DNA of 64,000 bases from Silvibacterium bohemicum (lineage in GTDB: Bacteria > Acidobacteriota > Terriglobia > Terriglobales > Acidobacteriaceae), in the NCBI RefSeq assembly GCF_001006305.1, contig NZ_LBHJ01000004.1, forward strand, positions 62,001 through 126,000. Reading direction: 5' to 3'. Below the pieces are notes generated by a model. The model had not been told where the DNA came from, ran no database searches, and saw only the letters and a list, made by a program, of their open reading frames with translations. Positions 24,867 through 32,885 of the stretch are shown piece by piece. The position numbers were made by a program, and so were the translations under genes. The number at the start of each line of letters is the position of its first letter. Position 1 is the stretch's first letter.

Positions 24867-25168
24867 ACTTGATCCGTAATTCGTACGGCGAGGCAGTCTC
24901 CGATAACTTCAAACTCGGTCCAGCCAATCAATAGTTGATTCACACGCAGCGGAACGTCGCTGGTGTGATGGCAAGCAGTCTCGACGATCGAGCCCTTGGT
25001 GAGCTTGAGAAGATCGCCGATCGTAAACTGCACCACAGGCAGGTCGAGACTCAACGTGCATGGCAGCCAAGGCATGGTGTCGAGCAGATCGCCCCCACTC
25101 GGAATCGGGGTAGCCGGTGGATAGGTCTCAGCAGGCTTTACTTCCGGGTTCGGCATTGCAGTACTCAT
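24863..25168 (-). CDS. Short FliN-like SpoA-domain protein
   Basis: A 101-residue protein with a Pro-rich N-terminus and one SpoA domain (LSLDLPVVQFTIGDLLKLTK, GSIVETACHHTSDVPLRVNQ, LIGWTEFEVIGDCLAVRITD). The domain is complete, so a second C-ring component or a FliN variant is likely. ATG 25168 with GAGGA upstream is preferred to a start at 25195. It is the first gene of the export/switch operon and couples to fliO by ATGA. Confidence 0.75.
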   Translation of the reverse strand: MSTAMPNPEVKPAETYPPATPIPSGGDLLDTMPWLPCTLSLDLPVVQFTIGDLLKLTKGSIVETACHHTSDVPLRVNQLLIGWTEFEVIGDCLAVRITDQV

Positions 25169-25509
25169 TCGTCCTCGCGCGTCCTGGCGCCACACTTACC
25201 CCCCGAGATTTGGCCGATAAGATACCGGTCTGAACTGGAAGGCAATGAGTGGAGCGATTGTGCCGATGTAAATGCAATCGAAGGGCCGGAATTTTTAGCG
25301 CAGCACGGGCATCCGCGCATGTGCATTGCGCGGTGCCTAGATCATTGTTTTTAAAAGATTTGCGGATGGCTGCGTGTTAGCTGCGCAAGCCCGCTGCCGG
25401 TGAGACAGCGATGAGATAGGCGGGGCGGTGGAAGTAGCCCGCCAGGCAGAGAATCCGCCTGGCGGGAGTTTCTAATCGTACGCTAACCACTGCGAGACAC
25501 GAGCCTCGA
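25169..25509. other. Intergenic region between flgE and the export/switch operon
   Basis: No gene is seen. A possible minus-strand sigma54 element lies at 25273-25288 (CGGCCC-N5-TTGCA, correct GG-N10-GC spacing, weak -24). A strong inverted repeat at 25438-25466 (CCCGCCAGGC / GCCTGGCGGG) follows the flgE stop but has only a poor T tract. Confidence 0.5.
25273..25288 (-). promoter_or_regulatory. Possible sigma54 promoter of the export/switch operon
   Basis: GG-N10-GC with a perfect TTGCA -12 half and a weak CGGCCC -24 half lies about 105 bases before the start of the short fliN gene. Confidence 0.35.
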
Positions 25510-26751
25510 CTAGCTGATGAGCTGAATCGTTGCCTGTGACACCTGATCGAGCGTAGTCAGCACCTTGGCGTTCGCTTCATAGCCCTGCTGCGCGACGATC
25601 ATGTTAGCGAATTCGGCGGAGAGGTTCACGTTCGAACCCTCGACCGATCCGCCAGTGATGACGCTGGTGGTGCCATTGGCCTGTCCGACAGCGGCTTGTC
25701 CCGAGGCAAGCGTGGCCTGGTAGTCGGTGCTGCTGGATTGCTGCAGTCCCTGGACGTTGGCAAACTGCGCCACCGCGACCTGTCCGAGAGCCAGGGTCTG
25801 ATTGTTGCTGAACGTACCTTCCACGGTTCCGTTGGACTCGACGGTGTAGCTGGTAAGCGTTCCGTCCGGGAAGCCGTTTGTCGTCGGGTTGCTCGAAGTG
25901 CTGTCGGACGCCAGCTGCGTGATGATCGGGCTGGTGCCGGTGCCATTCAGGTTCCAGCTCATGCTCATGTTGGCTGCGCCATCCGCCAGGCCGGTAACGT
26001 TGATGCCGGTAACGCTGCCGGCAGGAGAGGTCAGTTGGCCGCTGGAATTGAAGGTAAGAGTTCCGCTGCCCACTTGGGTAGTAGTTCCGGTTCCGCCGGT
26101 GATGTTAGAAGAGGGGACGGTAACGCTATAGCTCCAATTACCGGCCGAGTTATTGGTGAATTGCACATTCAGCTGCAGCGGATTGCCCAGCGAATCATAA
26201 ACGGTGATAGGCGCGTTGAAGGTAGTGCCGGCCGCGGCATTCGAATTGAGGTTCGCTTCCACGGAGAAGCTCGTGCTGGCCGTGCCTGGAACCGTGTTCG
26301 ATTCACCTACGTTGATCGGTGCAAGCGCACCGCTGGTCGAAACCACACCGTTCGTCGCGGGGAATCCCATGACCAACTGACCGCTGGGAGTGACAAGCTG
26401 ACCGGCATTATTGGTGGTGAAGTCGCCGGCGCGTGTGTAGCTCTCTGTGCCATTGCTATTCTGCACCACGAAGAAGCCGTTGCCCTGCAGCGCCATGTTC
26501 GAAGGAACACCGGTCGAAGTGGGGCTGCCGTTGGTGAAATTGGAGGTGGTGCCTTCAACCTCTACGCCGGAGCCGATCTGGATGGGATCGCCATTTCCAG
26601 AATTGCCTGTCGCGGCATTCATGATGTCGCCGAAGTTGAGCGTTTCATCTTTGAAGCCATCCGTGTTGAGGTTGGCCAGGTTGTTCGCGATGACGTTCAG
26701 CTCTGACGAGGTTGCTGAAAGACCAGACAGTGGAATCGAGAATGCGGACAT
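25510..26751 (-). CDS. flgE: Flagellar hook protein
   Basis: A 413-residue hook subunit. It has the N-terminal signature SELNVIANNLANLNTDGFKD, the FlgE-type middle (ITVYDSLGNPLQLNVQFTNN) and the C-terminal VEGSNVNLSAEFANMIVAQQ. The Ser/Thr/Asn-rich central domain is variable, as in other hook proteins. AGGAGGAAG precedes the ATG; flgD ends immediately upstream. Confidence 0.96.
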   Translation of the reverse strand: MSAFSIPLSGLSATSSELNVIANNLANLNTDGFKDETLNFGDIMNAATGNSGNGDPIQIGSGVEVEGTTSNFTNGSPTSTGVPSNMALQGNGFFVVQNSNGTESYTRAGDFTTNNAGQLVTPSGQLVMGFPATNGVVSTSGALAPINVGESNTVPGTASTSFSVEANLNSNAAAGTTFNAPITVYDSLGNPLQLNVQFTNNSAGNWSYSVTVPSSNITGGTGTTTQVGSGTLTFNSSGQLTSPAGSVTGINVTGLADGAANMSMSWNLNGTGTSPIITQLASDSTSSNPTTNGFPDGTLTSYTVESNGTVEGTFSNNQTLALGQVAVAQFANVQGLQQSSSTDYQATLASGQAAVGQANGTTSVITGGSVEGSNVNLSAEFANMIVAQQGYEANAKVLTTLDQVSQATIQLIS

Positions 26752-27315
26752 TTATCTTCCTCCTAGGTGTGTGGAGCTTGAAGTCGTGGCTTGGGTCCCG
26801 ACGTTGCCATACAGATTCATGAACCCATTCGTATTTACGCCGTTCGTTGCTGCTGGCATCTGGCCGAGGGCCGCAGCAGCAGCAGCAGAAGCGGAGTGGG
26901 GGGAAGCTGCTCCGTTGATTGCGTTCGATGAGCCGACGACGTCAGGAGTGCCGGAACCAGAGCCGGAGCCGGAGCCAGAGCCCGAACCGGAACCTGAACC
27001 AGAGCCGGAACTTCCCGATGCGCCGCCGGTGAGGCTCGTCAACGTCGAGTTGATGGAGATAAGTTGATCCAGCTGGTTGAGAGAGACCATCTGACCGACC
27101 ATCTCGGTGGGATTAACCGGAGCCGTGGGATCCTGGTTTTGCAACTCAGTCACCAGCAGGCTGAGAAAAGTCTGCTGAAGGCTGGCCGCCGAAGTGCCGT
27201 TGCCCGCGCTGTTCGAACCGCTCGAGCTATTCGCATTGCTCGTTGCCGCAGCAGAATTGGCTGTCTGTGCATGCACCGGAGCGGACATAAGCGGGGTAAA
27301 TCCTTGAATACTCAT
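26752..27315 (-). CDS. flgD: Hook-capping scaffold protein FlgD, short form
   Basis: A 187-residue protein with the N-terminal FlgD domain (QQTFLSLLVTELQNQDPTAP, VNPTEMVGQMVSLNQLDQLI). This is followed by about 25 residues of Gly-Ser repeat and an Ala/Ser/Asn-rich tail. The C-terminal FlgD Ig-like and Tudor-like domains that form the cap in typical FlgD are missing. FlgD is needed for hook polymerisation and acts with fliK upstream and flgE downstream. GAGGAAAGG precedes the ATG. Confidence 0.88.
   Translation of the reverse strand: MSIQGFTPLMSAPVHAQTANSAAATSNANSSSGSNSAGNGTSAASLQQTFLSLLVTELQNQDPTAPVNPTEMVGQMVSLNQLDQLISINSTLTSLTGGASGSSGSGSGSGSGSGSGSGSGSGTPDVVGSSNAINGAASPHSASAAAAAALGQMPAATNGVNTNGFMNLYGNVGTQATTSSSTHLGGR
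26951..27010. repeat. Imperfect hexanucleotide repeat inside flgD
   Basis: About ten 6-base units of the CCGGAR/CCAGAG type encode the Gly-Ser run of FlgD on the minus strand. Units of 6 keep the reading frame, so copy-number change would alter linker length only. Confidence 0.85.
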
Positions 27316-27344
27316 TTGCCTTTCCTCTCTTGAAAAACTTTTCG

Positions 27345-29144
27345 TTATGCCTGGATATCCAACCGATAGCCATCGCCCGTTGCTGCCATTGCCACCGGAC
27401 TCAAGCTGCTGTCGGCTTCCATGGAAGCCTCAACACTCTCAACCTGCCCAGACCGCGCATATGCTCTGTGGTCCTGCTGCGACTGCGACGACTGTCCCGA
27501 ATTGCCGGAGAACGATGAACCCTGGTTATTGACCTCGATCACCGTGTGAAGCCCATATTCATTTCCAAGCTTCGTCTGCACCGAGGAGATATGAGCAGAG
27601 ATAGCCTGGCTCAAATCGCCGTGATCCAGAGAAATCTGAGCCAGCATCTGCTGTTGCGAAACCGAGGTGCGAATCGAGATATCGCCGAATTCGTTCGAGT
27701 GCATTCCCACACGAATCTCGGACTCGTTTATGGTCTGAATGAGTTTTGCGGTATTCACTCCGGAGGTTGCCGCGGCCTCGCCGCTCTCTACTTGAGCCGG
27801 CACCGTCTCCGCTTTTGTCTCGCTCTGGCGAGGAGCGATGTCCGCGCCATCGGTCGCACGGCTCGCGGACGCCGTCTCGTGAGAGGCCACGTGCGCCTGA
27901 ATTGTCTGAGCCTGCACCTGCATCGCCGCGCCGCCATCTGCAACCTTTACCGCCGGCAACGCCGGATCGGAAGCTCCGGATTGCGAATGCGGCGTGGGCT
28001 GCCCGTTGTTCTGGGCGCTTTGCGATGAGGCATCGGCTGTACCGCTGACCGCGTCGCCTGAAGGCTTCTTGCCCAGATCCGCAACGCTGGTGACATCGGG
28101 ATTCTTGGAGGCGGAGTCAGAAGACAGCTTCTGCACCGATTTATCCATCGCCTGGCCGGCATCGCTGTTACCGGCGAGACCGGTGGTTGCCGCCAGGTTG
28201 ATCGGCAAGGTAAAGGTCTGGCCCGCGAGCTGCGTTGCAGCATTCGCCCCATCCTGCTGCGCGACACTTGCTTGTGCGCTCGCATTCGCGCTAGTCGCTG
28301 CAGATGTCTGTCCATCGAGAGTCGCATCGGGAGAAGATGCCGAGGGCTTCGCTTGCGGTACGGCATGTTCCGCGGGGCCCGCTTCCACTTGAGGCGTAAC
28401 CGCTTGCTGCGGCACATTGCGCATCAAGGAGGCGAGGCGTGCGTCGAGGGTTTCGGTGGCGGACAATGACGACCCGTTCGCGGCCGTTCCGCCAGAAACA
28501 GCGCCGCCGCTGGCCTGTTGGCCGCTCTGTTGCGAGTTGGCCACACCGTTGGGCAGATTCCATGGAAGGGATACGGCTTTATCAGTGGGAAGAATCGGCG
28601 AGGCCACATTGGCGCCCGCATTTGTAACTGCCGCAGATACTTGTGTCTTTTCCTGCTTGGCCGGCCCGCCGCTTCCTGCATTCGCAACAGAGTGCGCCTT
28701 CGCGCCTGCGAGCGCAGAGCTGTCTTCTGTAGCGTCCTGTCCGGAGGCGTTCGCAACGACCGCCTGCAGGATGAGGTTGGAGGGAATGTTCTGCGTCGAT
28801 GTCAATTGCGCCGAACCTGTAGTGGCCGCTGAACCTGTCGCTGTCGACAAAGTCGACACGCCGGTTTCGTCGGACGCTGCACCCGAAGTCTGCCCATTCT
28901 CAATCACGGATGAGGCATCCCCATCTTGAGTGCCTGACTTCGCCTCTGCCGCGGCGTTCTTCTGATCGAATGCGGCGAGCGTCTTCGCATCGCCTTTGAT
29001 CAAGCCGTTTCCGGGAGCCGCCACTTCGGCGACGCTGGCGAGAAGCGCCTGAAAGGCGCCTCCCGCAGAATGGGCCGCCGCCGCCGATTGCGGTGCTGCC
29101 GTACTGGAGTTCGTCGATGACGCTGCGATTCGCACGCCTGACAT
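27345..29144 (-). CDS. fliK: Flagellar hook-length control protein
   Basis: A 599-residue exported protein. About 470 residues of Ala/Ser/Gln-rich, disordered-looking ruler precede the C-terminal Flg_hook domain (NESEIRVGMHSNEFGDISIR, MLAQISLDHGDLSQAISAHI). That domain triggers the FlhB switch. ATG 29144 (MSGVRIAASS) is preferred to a frame reaching 29270, because a sigma54-like element and an inverted repeat occupy that leader. It lies downstream of the fliJ terminator, so it starts its own hook operon with flgD and flgE. Confidence 0.88.
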   Translation of the reverse strand: MSGVRIAASSTNSSTAAPQSAAAAHSAGGAFQALLASVAEVAAPGNGLIKGDAKTLAAFDQKNAAAEAKSGTQDGDASSVIENGQTSGAASDETGVSTLSTATGSAATTGSAQLTSTQNIPSNLILQAVVANASGQDATEDSSALAGAKAHSVANAGSGGPAKQEKTQVSAAVTNAGANVASPILPTDKAVSLPWNLPNGVANSQQSGQQASGGAVSGGTAANGSSLSATETLDARLASLMRNVPQQAVTPQVEAGPAEHAVPQAKPSASSPDATLDGQTSAATSANASAQASVAQQDGANAATQLAGQTFTLPINLAATTGLAGNSDAGQAMDKSVQKLSSDSASKNPDVTSVADLGKKPSGDAVSGTADASSQSAQNNGQPTPHSQSGASDPALPAVKVADGGAAMQVQAQTIQAHVASHETASASRATDGADIAPRQSETKAETVPAQVESGEAAATSGVNTAKLIQTINESEIRVGMHSNEFGDISIRTSVSQQQMLAQISLDHGDLSQAISAHISSVQTKLGNEYGLHTVIEVNNQGSSFSGNSGQSSQSQQDHRAYARSGQVESVEASMEADSSLSPVAMAATGDGYRLDIQA

Positions 29145-29169
29145 ATTGCACGTTGCGCGCCAGCATCGG

Positions 29170-29185
29170 ACCAATCTGCGTGCCA
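29170..29185 (-). promoter_or_regulatory. Possible sigma54 promoter of fliK-flgD-flgE
   Basis: TGGCAC-N5-TTGG has a perfect -24 half and spacing, but GG in place of the nearly invariant GC at -12. It lies 25 bases before the fliK ATG. Confidence 0.4.
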
Positions 29186-29286
29186 TCTGCGGCCACAGAA
29201 TCCACTGATTCGAAAGCACTTCTATGCTTCCGATTTTTCGGCCATGCAAAGCAAATCGAGCAATCGGCAACCGTTGCCGAATGCAC

Positions 29287-29303
29287 TGGGCAATGTCTGC
29301 CTA
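29287..29303. repeat. 17-bp inverted repeat, flagellar operator candidate (copy 2)
   Basis: TGGGCA-ATGTC-TGCCTA lies about 110 bases upstream of the possible fliK promoter, a typical enhancer distance. Its flanks (ACT...GT) are shared with the copy at 46098. Confidence 0.6.
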
Positions 29304-29343
29304 GTTGATCGCAAGCATGGCAACTCGAGCCGCAGATACTTGC

Positions 29344-29381
29344 AAAATAAAAAACGCGCGACGAGGAATACTCGTCGCGCG
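29344..29381 (-). terminator. Rho-independent terminator of the basal-body operon (after fliJ)
   Basis: On the minus strand an 11-bp stem CGCGCGACGAG / CTCGTCGCGCG with a 5-base loop is followed by TTTTTTATTT. Confidence 0.92.
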
Positions 29382-29401
29382 GAAGAGAGAGGGATTGAAA
29401 T

Positions 29402-29839
29402 TTAGCTGCGGTGATGGCGGGCAATGACGATGTCATCGAGGCGCTTTTGCTGCGCGCGATTTTGCTCCAGATCGTACAGGCCGCGCTGACGATCCATCAT
29501 GTCGGTGAGCGTTTCGCGGTCGCGATGCGCAGCCTGGTATGCCTTCATCTGTTCGCCGCGCTGCTGTTCGAGAGTTTGAAGTATCTGCAGGAGGGTCTGC
29601 TTTTTCTCGGCCGCCGATTGCATCTCCCACTGCATGGTGTGCAGGTGGCCTGCTGGAATCATCAGCCGCATCGCATCTTCGCGATCGATGTGAGCACCGG
29701 CGATCATTGCGTTCAGAGCTTCGATCATCTGCGTTACACGGGTTATCTCGATCAGAATTTTTTGCAGCGCGCGCTCTTCGCGCTTCTCGATACTTTCGCG
29801 AACCCGAAGAACCGTCGCCAGTGGGAATTGAAAGCCCAT
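29402..29839 (-). CDS. fliJ: Flagellar export stalk protein FliJ
   Basis: A 145-residue, entirely helical coiled-coil protein. It starts FQFPLATVLRVRESIEKREE, the usual FliJ opening, and ends QNRAQQKRLDDIVIARHHRS. FliJ sits in the centre of the FliI hexamer. It is the last gene before the terminator, 61 bases after fliI. Confidence 0.9.
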   Translation of the reverse strand: MGFQFPLATVLRVRESIEKREERALQKILIEITRVTQMIEALNAMIAGAHIDREDAMRLMIPAGHLHTMQWEMQSAAEKKQTLLQILQTLEQQRGEQMKAYQAAHRDRETLTDMMDRQRGLYDLEQNRAQQKRLDDIVIARHHRS

Positions 29840-29900
29840 CGCCTGTCATGCTCCTCTCGACATCGCGCCACAAATATCGGACGCCACTATCTCAACCGGC

Positions 29901-31208
29901 CTAACCGGGCAGTTCCATCAAGAGCTTCACAACCTCTGCGTACTTAGGGAGATTGTTCGGTTTTTGTTGCAGAAACCCATTGAGCGCGGGCAGATTCTGC
30001 ACCGCGCTATCCAGAACCGGATCGGTATTTTTCTGATAGGCGCCGATGCGAATCAGATCTTCCGATCGCGCATACGTCGACAGCGCCAGGCGCAGCGACT
30101 TGGCCTTCGCAAGATGCTGCTCCGAAACCATGCTCGACATCAATCGGCTCAGGCTTTCCAGAATGGAGATGGGTGGATAATGGCCGCGCATGGCGAGATT
30201 TCTATCCAGCACGACGTGTCCGTCGAGGAGCGAGCGAACAGTATCCACGACTGGATCCTGTTGATCGTCGCCTTCCATCAAGACGGTATAGAAAGCGGTG
30301 ATGCTGCCCTGCGAAAAATTTCCCGCTCGCTCGACCAGCCGGGCCAGCATGTTCAATACCGATGGCGTGTAGCCTTTGGCCGTAGGAGGCTCACCGGCCG
30401 CCAGTCCAATCTCGCGCTGCGCCATGGCGAAGCGGGTCAGCGAGTCGACGATGAGCAGCACATTCTTGCCCAGGCTTGCAAAATATTCGGCGACCGCAGT
30501 GGCCGCCAAAGCTGCGCGGATACGCAGCAGCGGCGATTGATCGGATGTGGAGACAAGAACGACGGCGCGGCGCAAACCTTCTTCGCCAAGCACCTCCAGA
30601 AATTCGCCGACCTCACGGCCGCGCTCTCCGACCAGCGCAAGCACCGTCATGTCGGCCTCGGTGCCGCGCGCCATCATGCCGATGAGCGTGCTCTTTCCAA
30701 CGCCGCTGCCGCCAAAGATGCCGACGCGCTGGCCTCTGCCGCAGGTGAGAAAGCCGTCGATTGCGCGGATACCGCAACCCAGCGGCTCGCGGATAGCAAC
30801 GCGATCGAGCGGAAGCGGCGCCGAGCCATCGATGCTCACCGAATGTGTTGCGCGATAATCGCCTTTTCCATCCAGGGGATTGCCCGTCGGATCGATAACG
30901 CGCCCCATCAACTCCGGTCCTACTCGGACTGAGGGGCGTGCGCCCCAGGTCATGATTTTGTCGCCGAAACGAATACCCTGCGGATGGTCCGCGGCCATCG
31001 ACAGCATGGTCGATCCGCGAAAACCGATGATCTCGCCCGAGAAGCTTCGTCCGCTCGCGCCAACGATCTCGCAGGATTCACCAACGTAGCAGAAGGGACC
31101 ATTGGACTCGATCAGATTGCCCACTACCTGATTGATCCGGCCCTTCCAACGCAGCGTCGAGCCATTCTGAAGGTAGTGGGTGTAAGAGGCCAGCAGCGGA
31201 CGGTTCAT
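29901..31208 (-). CDS. fliI: Flagellum-specific ATPase FliI
   Basis: A 435-residue export ATPase of the F1-beta type. Walker A is GGSGVGKST, Walker B is VLLIVDSLTRFAMAQREIGL, and the family motif GEPPTAKGYTPSVLNMLARL is present. ATG 31208 overlaps the fliH stop (ATGA), with the usual short FliI N-terminus. A longer upstream frame runs through fliH codons and is rejected. Confidence 0.97.
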   Translation of the reverse strand: MNRPLLASYTHYLQNGSTLRWKGRINQVVGNLIESNGPFCYVGESCEIVGASGRSFSGEIIGFRGSTMLSMAADHPQGIRFGDKIMTWGARPSVRVGPELMGRVIDPTGNPLDGKGDYRATHSVSIDGSAPLPLDRVAIREPLGCGIRAIDGFLTCGRGQRVGIFGGSGVGKSTLIGMMARGTEADMTVLALVGERGREVGEFLEVLGEEGLRRAVVLVSTSDQSPLLRIRAALAATAVAEYFASLGKNVLLIVDSLTRFAMAQREIGLAAGEPPTAKGYTPSVLNMLARLVERAGNFSQGSITAFYTVLMEGDDQQDPVVDTVRSLLDGHVVLDRNLAMRGHYPPISILESLSRLMSSMVSEQHLAKAKSLRLALSTYARSEDLIRIGAYQKNTDPVLDSAVQNLPALNGFLQQKPNNLPKYAEVVKLLMELPG

Positions 31209-31873
31209 CGAGTCGCCGGCCTCAGCGCGAGAAGGTCGAAGAAGCCCTTTTCGACTTCCTTCAATTGCGTATCCAGCCCGAAGTTTGCCGAACCCAGCTC
31301 CGTTTCCAAAATGCAATCGTAGTCCGTTAAAGTCACATCCTCGACAATCTCGACCTTTGCGGTGCTGGCCTGCGCATTAAAGTATTGCTTCCACTTGGCT
31401 GCCTGTGCGGCGGCAACTCGGATGTTCACGGATGAGCCTTCGCTCATCTTCTCAATGGCCATCCTCACCAGCGCTGCAACCAGCATCGGGTCCACCTGCG
31501 CTTCCCGGTGCAGGATCTTCTTGGCGATGGCCAGAGCAAGCTGAACAACCTCCGCTTCCACTCGCGAATAGTATTCGGTCCGCTCCGTCTCAAAGGCGGA
31601 GATGGCAGTAGCAATCGTTCCGCGAGCCGCCTGCAGCTTGGCTTCGTATTCCTGACGCAGACGCTGTTCGGTCTGCCGCATCGCGTCGGCTCTCTCGTTA
31701 TTGATGCGCGTCGCGAACTCTTCCTCCGAAAGCTCTACTTCAGCCGGCCCCTTGCTCTCCGCATCCAGGGTCGCCTGCGAGCTCTCGGAAGATGGAGCGT
31801 CCGAGATGTCGCGGTATTCCAGCGTCATTACCGGAAGCGAGATCAGATTTCCGAACTCTGCGCTAGAGGACAT
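31205..31873 (-). CDS. fliH: Flagellar export ATPase regulator
   Basis: A 222-residue protein with a long charged helix (residues about 50-120, ATRINNERADAMRQTEQRLR). The C-terminal FliH/V-ATPase subunit E-like domain follows (EAEVVQLALAIAKKILHREA). It binds and restrains FliI and tethers it to the C-ring. ATG 31873 after GAGGGAG is preferred to GTG 31891; the gene overlaps the end of fliG. Confidence 0.9.
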   Translation of the reverse strand: MSSSAEFGNLISLPVMTLEYRDISDAPSSESSQATLDAESKGPAEVELSEEEFATRINNERADAMRQTEQRLRQEYEAKLQAARGTIATAISAFETERTEYYSRVEAEVVQLALAIAKKILHREAQVDPMLVAALVRMAIEKMSEGSSVNIRVAAAQAAKWKQYFNAQASTAKVEIVEDVTLTDYDCILETELGSANFGLDTQLKEVEKGFFDLLALRPATR

Positions 31874-32885
31874 ACTCGTCTTCTCCCTCACTCTTCAATA
31901 TGATCTTGCCTTCCGATTCGAGCTTGCGCGCGATGGCGATAATCTCCGCCTGGGCTCTGGCTACTTCCTTATTGCGCACCGGCCCCAGCACCTCGGAGTC
32001 TTCCTTCAGCATCTCGAGAGCGCGTGAAGACATGGTGCGATGAAAGTGGTTCCGTAAGTCCTCGCTCGCTCCCTTGAGAGCGATCATCAAAGTTTTCTTA
32101 TCGATCAGATTCAGGAGCTCGCGGAGGTCCAGCTCTGGAACCTCCATGAAATCCTCGAAGGTAAACATCAAGTCGCGGATGCCGATGGCCAGCTTCGGCT
32201 CTTCCCTTTCGATGTGATCGAGGATCTCGCGCGCCGAGATGGCGTCGAGCCGGTTCATCAGCTCGGCGACATTCCTGAAGCCCGTATCCGACCGCTTTCC
32301 GTTATCGCCGGTTGATCTCAGGCGGCGATGCAGAACTCCCGAAACCTTGCCGGCTATCTCCGGAGAATATTGGCCCAGATTCGCGAGACGCCTCACGCAG
32401 TCGGCACGCTGTTCCGGATCGAGCTTCATCAACAGCGCCGATGCCTGCTTCGCATCGAGGTGCCCGAGGATCATGGCCTTGGTCTGAGAGTGTTCCCCGA
32501 CCAGAAATCTTGCCAGCTGTTGCGGGTCCACCTTCTTCAGCATGTCCGGCTTCACCGCTGGCTGGTCGTCCGCGCGCGCCATCTTCTGCACCATGGCCCT
32601 CGCGCCGTTTTCGCCAAAAGCCTTAATTAACAGGCGGGTCGCAACATCATGCCCGCCTTCGGCAAAGAAATCCTGAGCCATCAACATCTGCTGGTATTCC
32701 TCCAGCACATTGAGCGCGACTTCAAAGGGAATCGTGCCCAGGTTTGCTACCTCATCCGTAACGCGCTGCAGATCGTCTTCGGGAAGGTTGCGCAGAATCG
32801 TTGCGGCCGGCTCATCTCCGAGTACGGAGATCAGAATCGCGGCCTTACGCGGCCCGCTGAGAGATGCGTGTTCCATGCTTGTCAT
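31863..32885 (-). CDS. fliG: Flagellar motor switch protein FliG
   Basis: A 340-residue rotor protein with ARM-like middle and C-terminal torque domains. Landmarks are LSGPRKAAILISVLGDEPAA, the EHSQTKAMILGHLDAKQASA motif, and the torque helix MIALKGASEDLRNHFHRTMS. ATG 32885 overlaps the fliF stop in an ATGA. It engages the MotA stators encoded nearby. Confidence 0.96.
   Translation of the reverse strand: MTSMEHASLSGPRKAAILISVLGDEPAATILRNLPEDDLQRVTDEVANLGTIPFEVALNVLEEYQQMLMAQDFFAEGGHDVATRLLIKAFGENGARAMVQKMARADDQPAVKPDMLKKVDPQQLARFLVGEHSQTKAMILGHLDAKQASALLMKLDPEQRADCVRRLANLGQYSPEIAGKVSGVLHRRLRSTGDNGKRSDTGFRNVAELMNRLDAISAREILDHIEREEPKLAIGIRDLMFTFEDFMEVPELDLRELLNLIDKKTLMIALKGASEDLRNHFHRTMSSRALEMLKEDSEVLGPVRNKEVARAQAEIIAIARKLESEGKIILKSEGEDEYVL

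Noticed and set aside
25213-25220. GCCGATAA resembling a sigma28 -10 element (+ strand)
   Set aside because: The bases 15 upstream read CACTT, and no plus-strand gene follows.
25438-25466. Strong inverted repeat after flgE as a terminator
   Set aside because: Stable stem, but the minus-strand tail CTACTTCC is not a T tract, so it is listed only as part of the intergenic region.
26951-27010. Short repeats considered as a CRISPR-like array
   Set aside because: The units are 6 bases, contiguous and in frame within flgD, with no spacers.
29145-29270. N-terminal extension of FliK by 42 residues
   Set aside because: The stretch is Arg/Trp-rich, unlike FliK, and contains a sigma54-like element; ATG 29144 fits better.
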